Shown: positions 1 through 7,780, counted from the stretch's first letter. The stretch: DNA of 15,005 bases from Syntrophaceae bacterium UBA5761 (GCA_002418885.1 DIEZ01000056.1:1-15005); one strand, 5' to 3'. The notes: generated from the sequence alone by a model not told the origin. Numbers and translations: made by a program.

Positions 1-1276
1 GGTGGCCGTAGTGGAAAAGGACAGATGGGGCGGAACCTGCGCCCACGTGGGCTGCATCCCCACGAAGGCCCTTCTCGCCGGCAGCAGGAGATACGCGGAG
101 TTAAAGAAGCTGGAACGCCTCGGGACGGCCGTCAGTGGCGCCTCCTTTGATTACCAGGGCCTAAAACGGCACAAGGAGCAGATGGTGCGCCTCGCGGCGG
201 CAGGAGTAAGGAAGGCCCTTCAGGATGCTGGGACGGAGAGGCTGGAGGGGACTGCGCATATGCTCTCACCATCCGAGGTCGAGGTTATCGGGGTAAGCGG
301 GGAAAGGACACGGTTGCGGGCAAGAGGGGTCCTTATCGCCTGGGGGTCGGAGCCCCTATCCCTTCCGTGTGTCAGGCTTTCCGACCGCATCATGGATTCC
401 GACGGTTTTCTATCGTTGAATAAACTGCCCGCGAGCGCCGTAGTTGTGGGAGGCGGTGCGATCGGCGTCGAATTCGCGAACTTCCTCGCGGAGTTGGGTG
501 TCCGGGTGACCCTCGTCGAACTCCTGGGTCAGATCCTCCCCTCTGAGGATAAGGAGGCCGCCGACCTCCTCGCTGGAGAATTGACCAGGGCGGGCGTTGA
601 GTTCCATACATCAACGCGGGTGACCTCTCTCGAAGAAAAGGAGAAAGAGATCACCCTGGTGGGGGAGAAAGAGGGTAGAGAGTTGACGGTCCGGGCGGAA
701 TGCGCCCTTATCGCCGCGGGACGAAGGCCCCTTATCCATGCGGAAGAACTCGACCGGCTCGGGGTCGCGTACGACGGTTACGGAGGGGTCGCCGTGACGG
801 AACTTCAGGAGACGTCGGTGGAAAATGTCTATGCCGTGGGCGACGTCACGGGGGGCTTGCTCCTTGCCCACAGGGCGAGTGCCCAGGGGAGGGCGCTGGC
901 CAACCATCTTTTCGGCGACGGTGACTTCTTTTATGACGAAAAGGCCGTCCCCACGGTCGTATACACACATCCGGGCCTCGCCCGTGTGGGGCTGACCGAG
1001 AAGGAAGCCCGATCACGGGGCCTGGATACCGAGGTCAGACGGGCGGAATACGGCGCCAACCTGACCGCCCGGACGGAACTGATGGGGAACGGCTTCGTGA
1101 AGGTCCTGCTCTCTTCGGGAAAGGTCTGCGGCGTAACTATTGTCGGTGAAGGGGCGTCGGAACTGATAGCCGCCACGAGCCTTGCCCTGACGGGTGAAAT
1201 GACGGAGCGCGACCTGAGAAAATGGTTCCTGCCCCACCCGAGCCTGAGCGAGCTCCTCGGCCTCTTCGCTCCCTGA
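1..1276 (+). CDS. lpdA: Dihydrolipoamide dehydrogenase-type flavoprotein (5' end outside the window)
   Basis: This pyridine nucleotide-disulfide oxidoreductase would reoxidise dihydrolipoyl groups of a 2-oxoacid dehydrogenase or glycine cleavage complex using FAD and NAD+. About 424 residues are visible. The N-terminal FAD-binding GxGxxG segment lies upstream of the window, so the GTG at position 2 is not the true start. The redox-active disulfide motif GGTCAHVGCIPTK is at visible residues 10-22. The second Rossmann motif, VVVGGGAIGVEFANFL, marks the NAD domain, and an AVGDVTGG motif closes the FAD site. The C-terminal dimerisation domain ends in PHPSLSELLG, which carries the catalytic His-Pro. 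The CxxxxC context (IPTK) fits lipoamide dehydrogenase better than mercuric reductase. It ends 10 bases before the cyclotransferase gene, so the two are probably co-transcribed. The exact partner complex cannot be told from this window. Confidence 0.85.
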   Translation, partial: VAVVEKDRWGGTCAHVGCIPTKALLAGSRRYAELKKLERLGTAVSGASFDYQGLKRHKEQMVRLAAAGVRKALQDAGTERLEGTAHMLSPSEVEVIGVSGERTRLRARGVLIAWGSEPLSLPCVRLSDRIMDSDGFLSLNKLPASAVVVGGGAIGVEFANFLAELGVRVTLVELLGQILPSEDKEAADLLAGELTRAGVEFHTSTRVTSLEEKEKEITLVGEKEGRELTVRAECALIAAGRRPLIHAEELDRLGVAYDGYGGVAVTELQETSVENVYAVGDVTGGLLLAHRASAQGRALANHLFGDGDFFYDEKAVPTVVYTHPGLARVGLTEKEARSRGLDTEVRRAEYGANLTARTELMGNGFVKVLLSSGKVCGVTIVGEGASELIAATSLALTGEMTERDLRKWFLPHPSLSELLGLFAP

Positions 1277-1286
1277 AGCGACTCCT

Positions 1287-2087
1287 ATGAACACAATCCT
1301 AAGCCTTTTCGCGGTTGTCTGCCTCTCATTGTCTTCCCCCGCCAGTGGGGACTTTCCCTGTGCCGGAGCGCCCGTCTACACGTACAGGGTCGTGAAGGCA
1401 TACCCCCATGACCCGGCGGCCTTTACCCAGGGCCTCCTTTTCCACGGGGGAGTGCTATACGAGAGCACGGGGATGTACGGGCACTCTTCCTTGAGGAAAA
1501 TAGACCTTGCCACAGGCAAAGTCCTCAAAATAAGGCGTCTTCCGGATATGTGCTTCGGCGAGGGCATCGCCCGGAAAGGAAACCGGCTTGTTCTGCTGAC
1601 CTGGCAGTCGAAAGAAGGTTTCATCTACGACATAGAAACCTTCCGGCTGGTTGGCAGGTTTCGGTATGGAACGGAAGGGTGGGGTATCACTTACGACGGG
1701 CGCTGCTTCGTCATGAGCGACGGGACGGCGACACTCCGATTTTTGGACCCGCGGACATTCAATGTGGTAAAAAGGCTGGTCGTTAAGGACAGATGTAGGC
1801 CCGTCGACCGGCTGAACGAACTGGAGTTCGTCAGGGGAGAAATATTTGCGAACGTCTGGGGGACGACCTCGATCGCACGGATAACGCCGGAGACGGGCGA
1901 GGTGACGGGATGGATAGACTTAACCGGCCTTTGTGCAGAAGTCGAAAGCCCGGGGAAAGCCGACGTCCTGAATGGTATCGCTTACGACACCGAGGGAGAC
2001 CGCCTTTTTGTCACGGGTAAGTACTGGCCGAAGCTGTTCGAAATAAGGATCGGCCTCGCGGGCGACGGGCGAAGAAAAAAGAGGTAA
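1287..2087 (+). CDS. Glutaminyl-peptide cyclotransferase (plant/bacterial beta-propeller type), secreted
   Basis: The predicted enzyme cyclises N-terminal glutamine of peptides or proteins to pyroglutamate, outside the cytoplasm. The 266-residue product starts with a signal peptide (hydrophobic run at residues 3-20 ending near PASG). It then shows the family's repeats: VVKAYPHDPAAFTQGLLF, YESTGMYGHSSLRKIDL, a central WGITYDG blade, LNELEFVRGEIFANVWGT, and the late LNGIAYD..LFVTGKYW motif. Length and motif order match the Glu_cyclase_2 family. The ATG lies 10 bases after the preceding stop and no strong Shine-Dalgarno is visible, so translational coupling is likely. The start is fixed by the signal peptide. 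The link to the flavoprotein gene upstream is positional only. Confidence 0.88.
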   Translation: MNTILSLFAVVCLSLSSPASGDFPCAGAPVYTYRVVKAYPHDPAAFTQGLLFHGGVLYESTGMYGHSSLRKIDLATGKVLKIRRLPDMCFGEGIARKGNRLVLLTWQSKEGFIYDIETFRLVGRFRYGTEGWGITYDGRCFVMSDGTATLRFLDPRTFNVVKRLVVKDRCRPVDRLNELEFVRGEIFANVWGTTSIARITPETGEVTGWIDLTGLCAEVESPGKADVLNGIAYDTEGDRLFVTGKYWPKLFEIRIGLAGDGRRKKR

Positions 2088-2112
2088 AGTCTTTTCCGGC
2101 CGTCAGCCCGGA

Positions 2113-2136
2113 GAAATGTTTCACGTGAAACATTTC
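2113..2136. promoter_or_regulatory. parS: parS centromere site (ParB-binding), inside a 24-bp perfect palindrome
   Basis: Positions 2117-2132 read TGTTTCACGTGAAACA, identical to the 16-bp consensus bound by chromosomal ParB/Spo0J. The palindrome extends perfectly for four more bases on each side (2113-2136). It lies in the 83-base gap between the converging cyclotransferase and sufB genes, a typical neutral place for parS. The match is seen directly and the consensus is established knowledge. ParB binding here is inferred. A hairpin terminator is the alternative reading, but there is no flanking T tract. Confidence 0.85.
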
Positions 2137-2170
2137 CGTCTCCCCGGACGCCGGACTCCGCACTTCACCG

Positions 2171-3385
2171 TCACATCAAACTCTTGCCGCTTTCCTCCAC
2201 CGCTCGGTCGATCTCTTTTTTCAGCTCTGCGGGAATGCCTTCCATCTCCACCCGGAGAAAACCCCTCACGATGAGGGCCGTTGCGTCGGCCTCGCTGATC
2301 CCGCGGGACATCAGGTATTCGATCTCCTGCCGGGAGATCTTGCCCACGGCGGCCTCGTGGGACATCTCTACCCCGGCGATGCGGCCGTCGAGTTCCGGTA
2401 TGGCCCGGATGTAACCGGTTTCGGAAAGCATCAGCCCGTTGCATTCGAGGTGGGCCTTCACCCCCGGCACGTACCCAACCAGGAGTCCCCGGGAGATGAT
2501 GTTCCCGCCCGTCGAGATGGTCCGTGAAACGACCTCCGCCTTCGTGTCGGGGGCCTCGAGGTGAACTCTACCGCCCACATCCATCTCGGAACCTTTCCCG
2601 GCGACCAGGATTGTGTTGAGCCTGGTAACTGCGCCCTTACCAAGTAGTCTCACCGTCGGGTCCGTCTGCAGGGACCGCGCTGGCTTCATGCAGACATAAT
2701 GGGAGAGATAGGTACCTCCTTCCTCCACCCAGACGGCCGTCCTCGGGCGTACGGCCACTTCTTCGCCCCAGTTGTGGATCATCGTGAAGGTGAGGGTAGC
2801 ACCGCGCTTGACGTAGAACTCCGACACCCCGATGTGAAGGGCCCTTGCCAGGTTCGGGGCCGTGGTACAGCCCGTGATGACATGGAGCTCCGAGCCCTCT
2901 TCGGCTATGATGATGTTGTGGACGTGCTGGGCGATCCCCTCCTCGCCGAGGTAAAGACATGCCTGCACAGGGAAAAGGGCCTTCACGCCTTTCGAGACCC
3001 GGATGAAGTAACCGTTGTGGAGTTCCAGCTCCGCATGCGCCGTATACTTGTCGGCATCGACGGCCATGGCCTGCCACCAGTAATCCTCCAAGCCGTCGTA
3101 TCTCTTCAGGGCCTCCACGATCGGCAAGATCTCGACCCCTTCCTCCCGGATAGAGCAGTGAACGGGCGAATGGTCCATCTGGATATAACTTCCCGCCCGC
3201 CCTTCTTCCGAAAGGACTATGCCCGCCTCGGTCATCCCCCGTTGGCTGTCCGGGGGTATCTTCTCCAAGGAATCCTGGTAAGCGTGTTCGGTCGCTTTAC
3301 TCTTGAACGCCGCCAGGTCGACGTCGGTTCCGTAAAGGGCCTTCTTTTCTTTTGCCGCCTTTGCCTTCTCTTTTATCTTTGACAT
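2171..3385 (-). CDS. sufB: SufB-family iron-sulfur cluster scaffold protein (short SmsB-like form)
   Basis: The scaffold subunit of a Suf/Sms Fe-S cluster assembly system works in the cytoplasm with the SufC ATPase. The product is 404 residues, shorter than the roughly 480-residue SufB of the full SUF operon, and matches the short SufB/D-like proteins paired with SufC alone. The late beta-helix holds LECNGLML with a Cys near residue 315, aligned by eye to the SufB sulfur-accepting Cys. MSHEAAVGK, with a Glu near 344, matches the conserved HEA motif. The C-terminus has the family's RGISEADATALIVRGFL helix. An ATG at 3394 is possible but has GAGGA directly abutting it. The ATG at 3385 has the same GAGGA nine bases upstream and is preferred. 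The gene overlaps sufC by 13 bases. No sufD, sufS or sufU lies nearby. Confidence 0.88.
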   Translation of the reverse strand: MSKIKEKAKAAKEKKALYGTDVDLAAFKSKATEHAYQDSLEKIPPDSQRGMTEAGIVLSEEGRAGSYIQMDHSPVHCSIREEGVEILPIVEALKRYDGLEDYWWQAMAVDADKYTAHAELELHNGYFIRVSKGVKALFPVQACLYLGEEGIAQHVHNIIIAEEGSELHVITGCTTAPNLARALHIGVSEFYVKRGATLTFTMIHNWGEEVAVRPRTAVWVEEGGTYLSHYVCMKPARSLQTDPTVRLLGKGAVTRLNTILVAGKGSEMDVGGRVHLEAPDTKAEVVSRTISTGGNIISRGLLVGYVPGVKAHLECNGLMLSETGYIRAIPELDGRIAGVEMSHEAAVGKISRQEIEYLMSRGISEADATALIVRGFLRVEMEGIPAELKKEIDRAVEESGKSLM

Positions 3386-4107
3386 CTTGCGCATTCCTCA
3401 TAGCCGAATTTACAGATGGTATCGAACATCTCCCGGGGGTTCCCGGAGCACTTAAGGCTCCCGTCGAGAAGGAGATGGCCCTTGTCGGCCTCTACGTAAT
3501 TCAGAATGAGTCCTGTATGGGTAATTATAAGACCCGATTTGACCCTAAGTCGGCGGAGGTTCTTCTGGAGGAGTTTCTTGATGACCTTGCCGAGCAGGGC
3601 GATGTTCTCCAGGTCGACGCCCGACTCCGGCTCGTCGAGGAGGATGAGGTCGGGATTCTGGGCCATGAGCTGGACCAATTCCGATTTTTTGATCTCCCCT
3701 CCCGAGAGGCCGTAATTTATTTCCCTCTCGAGAAATTCGGTGAATTCCAGGCTTTCTGCGTACTTCGTCGTCTTTCCGCCGTTGCCTCCTTGCTTCCCCA
3801 AAAGGTCCACCAGGTCTCTCGTTTTGAGTCCCCTGATCGTGGGCGGTCGCTGGAAGGCCATGCCGATTCCGAGGTTTGCCCTTTCGTTGATCGGGAGGTG
3901 GGTGATGTCTCGTCCCTTGAAAATGATACTGCCATTCGTAATCCGGTAGCCCGATAGGCCCATGATTGCCATCAGGAGAGACGTCTTCCCCGAGCCGTTT
4001 TTCCCGAAAAGGACATGGGTCTCCCCGGGGTTGATCTCCATATCGATATCGTGGAGGACCTCACGCCCCGCGATTTCAACGCACAACTCTTTGATTATCA
4101 GAGACAT
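3373..4107 (-). CDS. sufC: SufC, ABC-type ATPase of Fe-S cluster assembly
   Basis: This soluble ABC ATPase drives conformational change in the SufB scaffold. In its 244 residues, Walker A is GKNGSGKT (35-42), the signature is LSGGE (134-138), Walker B is LILLDEP (154-160) followed by ESGVD, and the switch His is in IITHT (197). The Q loop is in AFQRPP. The C-terminal tail carries three cysteines (232, 239, 242; GYEECARCQR), unusual for SufC. The start has GGGAG eight bases upstream. The gene begins 17 bases after the glycosylase stop and overlaps sufB at its end, so SufC and SufB are probably translationally coupled. Confidence 0.93.
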   Translation of the reverse strand: MSLIIKELCVEIAGREVLHDIDMEINPGETHVLFGKNGSGKTSLLMAIMGLSGYRITNGSIIFKGRDITHLPINERANLGIGMAFQRPPTIRGLKTRDLVDLLGKQGGNGGKTTKYAESLEFTEFLEREINYGLSGGEIKKSELVQLMAQNPDLILLDEPESGVDLENIALLGKVIKKLLQKNLRRLRVKSGLIITHTGLILNYVEADKGHLLLDGSLKCSGNPREMFDTICKFGYEECARCQR

Positions 4108-4124
4108 TTTTCTTCTCCCGGTTT

Positions 4125-4802
4125 TTAGCTTTTTGACCTCACCTTTTCAAATTCCCGCAGTGGACAGTCCCCGCAAAGAGGTTCTTTTTGGCAGAAAAGT
4201 TTACCCGCCTGGACGAGCAAGGCATGGTACTGGTTGTAGAGAGGCGCCTCCGCCGGAAGATTGTCCATGAAAAGGCGCTGAACCTCAGCGTAACTCGCGT
4301 CACCGTTGACGATACCGTGGCGTGAGACGATCCGCCGTGTGTAGGCGTCGACGACGAAAACCGGCATCCCACCGGCGTAAAGAAGGATGCTGTCGGCTGT
4401 TTCCTCGCCGATTCCCCTGACGCCCAGCAGCTTCAGCCGGAGGTCCCGCGGGTCTTCGGCAAACATCTTCCCGAGGTCACCCCGGTACTCGGCAAAAAGG
4501 AAATGAAGGAAGGCCTTGAGCCTCTTCGCCTTGACCCGGTAGTAGCCGGAAGGCCTGAGTAGTTCCGCGAGGCGTCCTTCTTCGACGGCGAGTAGGCCTT
4601 GCTCGGTCAGGAGGTTCTCACTCTTGAGGCTTGCGATCGCCCTCTCGACATTCCGCCAGTTGGTGTTCTGGGTCAGGATCGCGCCGACGATGACTTCAAA
4701 AGGCGTTTCAGCCGGCCACCAGCGGAGGTCGCCGAAACGGCGCTCCAATCTGTCATACATCTCCCGCAGCATACGGGCGGTTTGCGACCTTTCTCTGACC
4801 AA
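4125..4802 (-). CDS. Endonuclease III-like HhH-GPD DNA glycosylase
   Basis: A base-excision repair glycosylase of the HhH-GPD superfamily, 225 residues. The family signatures are VIVGAILTQNTNW (38-50), the helix-hairpin-helix GVRGIGEETA (127-136), and VVDAYTRRI with the catalytic Asp at 152. The position of the endonuclease III lyase Lys is Glu134 here, so a monofunctional glycosylase is more likely than a glycosylase/lyase. The C-terminal cluster region has only three of the four usual cysteines (204, 210, 213). The start codon is TTG, placed immediately after the htrA stop (TGATTG), with AAGGG just upstream. This supports coupled translation. Substrate is unknown; alkylated purines or mismatched bases are possible from related subfamilies. 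Confidence 0.85.
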   Translation of the reverse strand: MVRERSQTARMLREMYDRLERRFGDLRWWPAETPFEVIVGAILTQNTNWRNVERAIASLKSENLLTEQGLLAVEEGRLAELLRPSGYYRVKAKRLKAFLHFLFAEYRGDLGKMFAEDPRDLRLKLLGVRGIGEETADSILLYAGGMPVFVVDAYTRRIVSRHGIVNGDASYAEVQRLFMDNLPAEAPLYNQYHALLVQAGKLFCQKEPLCGDCPLREFEKVRSKS

Positions 4803-6284
4803 TCAACCCTTCTTGAGAGCGATGTAAAGGTTTGTTTTGCCTCTCTTGACGAGGAGCAGTGCCTTATTTCTGACATCCTTTCTCGACATCTCTCTCTTAT
4901 AGTCTTTGATAGAAGAAATCTTTACCTTATTCACCTGAACGATGACGTCCCGGGGCCTGACGCCCGCTTCGTCGGCGGGGCTTCCCGGTTTGACCCTCAC
5001 GACGACGACACCCTTCTTTTCGGAAAGCCCGAGGTTTTGGGCGACCTCCGGCGTAATCTCCCTGACCGTCATCCCGAAGTACCCGCCAGCGCCGCCGCTT
5101 TTTTCGGCCAGTTGTGTCGTTTCTTTTCGCTCTGTGACGACAACGGGGATGACATAGGCCTTCCCGTCCCGTAGTACCTTCACATCGACTTTTCTTCCAA
5201 CAGGAATCGTGGCGACGACTCGGAGAAGTTCATGGGTGTCCCTGATTTTTTTCCCGTCCAGCTCGACGATGACGTCCCCGGTCTTGATTCCGGCCTTGTC
5301 CGCCGGGTCACCGGGCACCACCTCCGCTACCAACGCCCCTTCCATCTCTTTCATCTTCAAGCTTTGGGCCATGTCCTCCGTGATGTCCTGGACCGATACC
5401 CCGAGCCAACCGCGGGTCACCTTTCCCTTCGTCTTCAAGTCCGGCAGGATTTCCTTTGCCATGTTGATCGGGATGGCGAAGCCGATACCCTGCCCTTGGG
5501 CGACGATCGCCGTGTTGATTCCCACGACCTTCCCGTCCATGGAAAAAAGCGGGCCGCCGCTGTTGCCCGGGTTTATCGAGGCGTCCGTTTGGATGAAGTT
5601 GTCATAGGGCCCGGCGCCGATCACCCGTCCCTTGGCGCTGACGATGCCCGCCGTGATCGTTTGCTCGAGGCCGAAGGGGTTTCCGATGGCGATCACCCAG
5701 TCTCCTACCCGTAATTTATCGGAGTCGCCGAACTCAACTACCGGCAGGTTGCCGGCGGGCGTGATCTTAATAAGGGCGAGGTCCGTCTTCGCGTCTTTTC
5801 CGATGATCCGGGCGTCGTATTCCTTGCCGCTGGAAAGGCGCACCCGTATTTTATCGGCACGCTCGACCACGTGGTTGTTGGTAAGGATATAACCGTCCCG
5901 CGTGATGATGAAGCCCGACCCGAGGCTCCTCTGCCTGTACTGTCGCGGTGCTTCGTTGAAAAATTTCCGGAAGAAATCGTCGCCGCCGAAAAACCGCTCA
6001 AAGAAGTCGTCTCCGAAGGGAGCGCCCTGTCCCTTTCCCCCGGACCGGACTATCTTTGTGGTCGAGATATTGACGACCGCCGGCTTCAGTTTCTCCACCA
6101 GGTCGGCGAAGGAAGCCGGAGCCGTGCTTATGTCTCTTGCCGACGCGAGTCGGTACTTTTGTTGTGTCCGAGGTGATGCAAAGGCAAAATGTACCGCACC
6201 GATCAGTGACACAAAAAAGAAAAAGAGCAGAAAGACAAACCAGATTATGAGAAATTTTTTCCCTGATTTTTGTCTGAATTCCAT
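4803..6284 (-). CDS. htrA: HtrA/DegP-family periplasmic serine protease with two PDZ domains
   Basis: An envelope quality-control protease/chaperone of 493 residues. A single N-terminal hydrophobic segment (about 11-37) is a signal anchor or uncleaved signal peptide. The trypsin-like domain has catalytic His138 (TNNHVVE), Asp168 (KTDLALIK) and Ser242 (INPGNSGGPL). PDZ1 spans about 275-365 (TRGWLGVSVQDI ... GDVIVELDGKKI) and PDZ2 about 395-490 (YFGMTVREITPEVA ... PRDVIVQVNKVKI). A Gly/Phe-rich LA-type loop lies at 83-112. The ATG has GAGG five bases upstream. It is first in the operon htrA-glycosylase-sufC-sufB, and the next gene starts directly at its stop. A putative promoter and palindrome lie upstream. 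Confidence 0.95.
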   Translation of the reverse strand: MEFRQKSGKKFLIIWFVFLLFFFFVSLIGAVHFAFASPRTQQKYRLASARDISTAPASFADLVEKLKPAVVNISTTKIVRSGGKGQGAPFGDDFFERFFGGDDFFRKFFNEAPRQYRQRSLGSGFIITRDGYILTNNHVVERADKIRVRLSSGKEYDARIIGKDAKTDLALIKITPAGNLPVVEFGDSDKLRVGDWVIAIGNPFGLEQTITAGIVSAKGRVIGAGPYDNFIQTDASINPGNSGGPLFSMDGKVVGINTAIVAQGQGIGFAIPINMAKEILPDLKTKGKVTRGWLGVSVQDITEDMAQSLKMKEMEGALVAEVVPGDPADKAGIKTGDVIVELDGKKIRDTHELLRVVATIPVGRKVDVKVLRDGKAYVIPVVVTERKETTQLAEKSGGAGGYFGMTVREITPEVAQNLGLSEKKGVVVVRVKPGSPADEAGVRPRDVIVQVNKVKISSIKDYKREMSRKDVRNKALLLVKRGKTNLYIALKKG

Positions 6285-6350
6285 TCAATCCTCTCTGTCC
6301 ATCCCGGCCAGGAGAGGGTCTTTTATCGGGATTCCTTCCTGGGCGGGGAC

Positions 6351-6371
6351 CGCCTGAACGTAGTTCAGGCG
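6351..6371. promoter_or_regulatory. Perfect hairpin/palindrome in the htrA leader
   Basis: CGCCTGAAC and GTTCAGGCG form a perfect 9-bp inverted repeat around the 3-base spacer GTA. It lies 67 bases upstream of the htrA ATG and just downstream of the putative -10 box, so it would be near the start of the transcript. There is no T tract after it on either strand, so it is not a classical terminator. An operator or 5'-UTR hairpin is more likely. Its function is inferred only. Confidence 0.6.
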
Positions 6372-6387
6372 TCTCTGTCTGCGGCTA

Positions 6388-6418
6388 TTTATATTTATCA
6401 ATTTAACGGGGAAGTCAA
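6388..6418 (-). promoter_or_regulatory. Putative sigma70-type promoter for the htrA operon
   Basis: On the minus strand TTGACT (6418-6413) is followed after 19 bases by TATAAA (6393-6388), in an AT-rich stretch that stands out from the GC-rich genes. The 19-base spacer is longer than the ideal 17. It lies between the methyltransferase stop and the htrA start, where a promoter is expected. Confidence 0.45.
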
Positions 6419-6436
6419 TAAAATTGTCTGTATACA

Positions 6437-7615
6437 TCAAGGAAGCGTTTTTTTGATCAAGAGTCCTTTCAGGTAGAGCGACTGGGGAACGTTGAGGGTG
6501 TAAGGGTGGTCGATGTCCTGAAAGAGGTGTTCCAGCACCTCGAGCCGGCAGTCCGTGTCGGCCGCTGCGTTCAGACAGACGCATCCTATGTCGTCGAGTG
6601 ATATGTGGTGGGAGCAGGAAAACACCGCGAGATACCCCTCGGGTCCGAGAATCCTTAGGCCGTTGAGGACGAGGCGCCTGTACCCCTTCAATGCCCCTCC
6701 CTTCGCGCCCTTCGTCTTCGTGAAGGATGGCGGGTCAAGGACGACGAGGTCATAACGTTTGCCTTGTTTTGCCTCGCGGGCAAGGTAATCGAAGGCGTCG
6801 GCCCTGACGAAGTCGACGTTATTCATGCCGTTCAGGATGACGTTCTCGCGGGCGGTCTTAAGGGCCACAGCCGACTGGTCGACGAGTGTAACAGGTTCGG
6901 CACCTTTTGAGGCGGCATAGAGGCCGAAGCCGCCTGTATTGGAAAAGACGTCGAGGACGCGCCACCCTGTGTCCACGTATGACGCCACAATCCGTCTGTT
7001 CCTCCTCTGGTCGAGATAGAACCCCGTCTTCTGGCTTTCACGCAGCCGGACCTTGAAGAGCACGCCGCCCTCTTCGACGGTAAGTTCCTCGGGTATCTCC
7101 CCGTAGAGAACCCCTTCGGCGCTTCCGAGTCCTTCCTTGTCTCTGGCGCCCGCATCAGACCGCTCGTAGATGCCCACTGGTTTCACCACATCGACGAAGA
7201 CAGTGAGTATCTCTTTCCTCAGGCGCTCCATCCCCGCCGTGTTGACCTGGAGGGAGAGAAAACCGTCGTAATAATCGGCAACAAGGCCGGGAAGCCCGTC
7301 GGCCTCCGAATGGAGAACGCGGAAGGCATTTGTGGTCTCCCGCAAGAAGGCCCTGCTTTGCCAGGCCTTCGCAATCTTCTCCCGGAAGAACTCCTGGTCG
7401 ATGGGGCGCTTCATGAAGGAAAGAACCCGGACGGCGATCGTGCTTGTCGGGTTGATGTATCCGACCCCGAGGAATCCTCCCGACGGGGACGACACCCTGA
7501 CGACCTCGCCGGAGCCCACGTCCCGGGGCACACCGACCAGCTCGTTTTCGTAGACCCACGGGAAAAACCGCGTCACCCTCCCTGCGGCCGTCCTGTTTAC
7601 GATCACTTCTTTCAT
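6437..7615 (-). CDS. PUA-domain class I SAM-dependent rRNA (cytosine-C5) methyltransferase, RlmI/YccW type
   Basis: Probably methylates 23S rRNA cytosine using S-adenosylmethionine. The product is 392 residues. The N-terminal PUA-like domain includes NRTAAGRVTRFFPWVYENEL and GYINPTSTIAVRVLSF. A central linker holds LDQRRNRRIV. The Rossmann domain has VLDVFSNTGGFGLYAA (SAM motif I), LVDQSAVALKTARENV (motif II), VVLDPPSF (motif IV) and VFSCSHHISL with a Cys-containing motif VI. The reading frame is open up to 7945, but that extension covers mobile-element sequence. ATG 7615, 11 bases after GGGAG, gives the native start (MKEVIVNR). ATG 7633 is the alternative. The gene ends 152 bases upstream of htrA. 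Confidence 0.88.
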   Translation of the reverse strand: MKEVIVNRTAAGRVTRFFPWVYENELVGVPRDVGSGEVVRVSSPSGGFLGVGYINPTSTIAVRVLSFMKRPIDQEFFREKIAKAWQSRAFLRETTNAFRVLHSEADGLPGLVADYYDGFLSLQVNTAGMERLRKEILTVFVDVVKPVGIYERSDAGARDKEGLGSAEGVLYGEIPEELTVEEGGVLFKVRLRESQKTGFYLDQRRNRRIVASYVDTGWRVLDVFSNTGGFGLYAASKGAEPVTLVDQSAVALKTARENVILNGMNNVDFVRADAFDYLAREAKQGKRYDLVVLDPPSFTKTKGAKGGALKGYRRLVLNGLRILGPEGYLAVFSCSHHISLDDIGCVCLNAAADTDCRLEVLEHLFQDIDHPYTLNVPQSLYLKGLLIKKTLP

Positions 7616-7679
7616 GACGTTTCGTTCTCCCATCTGCTTCTTACCCCTCCGGTTGTCGAGCGGTTCGCTTTCGTCCCGG

Positions 7680-7691
7680 GGGTTATAACCC
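7680..7691. repeat. 12-bp perfect palindrome beside the IS256-like fragment
   Basis: GGGTTATAACCC is a perfect palindrome between the methyltransferase leader and the transposase leader. It is followed by CCAAAGTTGTGGAC, which resembles the terminal sequences I recall for IS256-family elements, so the left end of the insertion sequence probably lies near here. The exact boundary cannot be fixed from one copy. Confidence 0.35.
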
Positions 7692-7720
7692 AAAGTTGTG
7701 GACTGATGGACGAATAAAAA

Positions 7721-7780
7721 AAGCGTACCCTTCGGTATGTTGTGACAAGCAGCAGAAACAACCGAATGGAGGATACGCTT
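7721..7780 (+). promoter_or_regulatory. Hairpin sequestering the transposase ribosome binding site
   Basis: Arms 7721-7743 and 7758-7780 are imperfect complements (17 of 23 Watson-Crick, with further G-U pairs), separated by a 14-base loop. The outer 14 pairs have a single mismatch. The Shine-Dalgarno GGAGG (7768-7772) is fully paired, and the right arm ends at the base before the GTG start (7781). Such structures are known to keep transposase translation low when transcription enters from outside, so that role is inferred. Confidence 0.6.

Noticed and set aside
2088..2170. The palindrome as a bidirectional terminator
   Set aside because: There is no T tract on either side, and the exact 16-bp parS match explains it better.
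2699..3957. Overlapping plus-strand open frames opposite sufB and sufC
   Set aside because: The minus strand encodes clear SufB and SufC motifs. The plus frames have no motifs and no ribosome sites.
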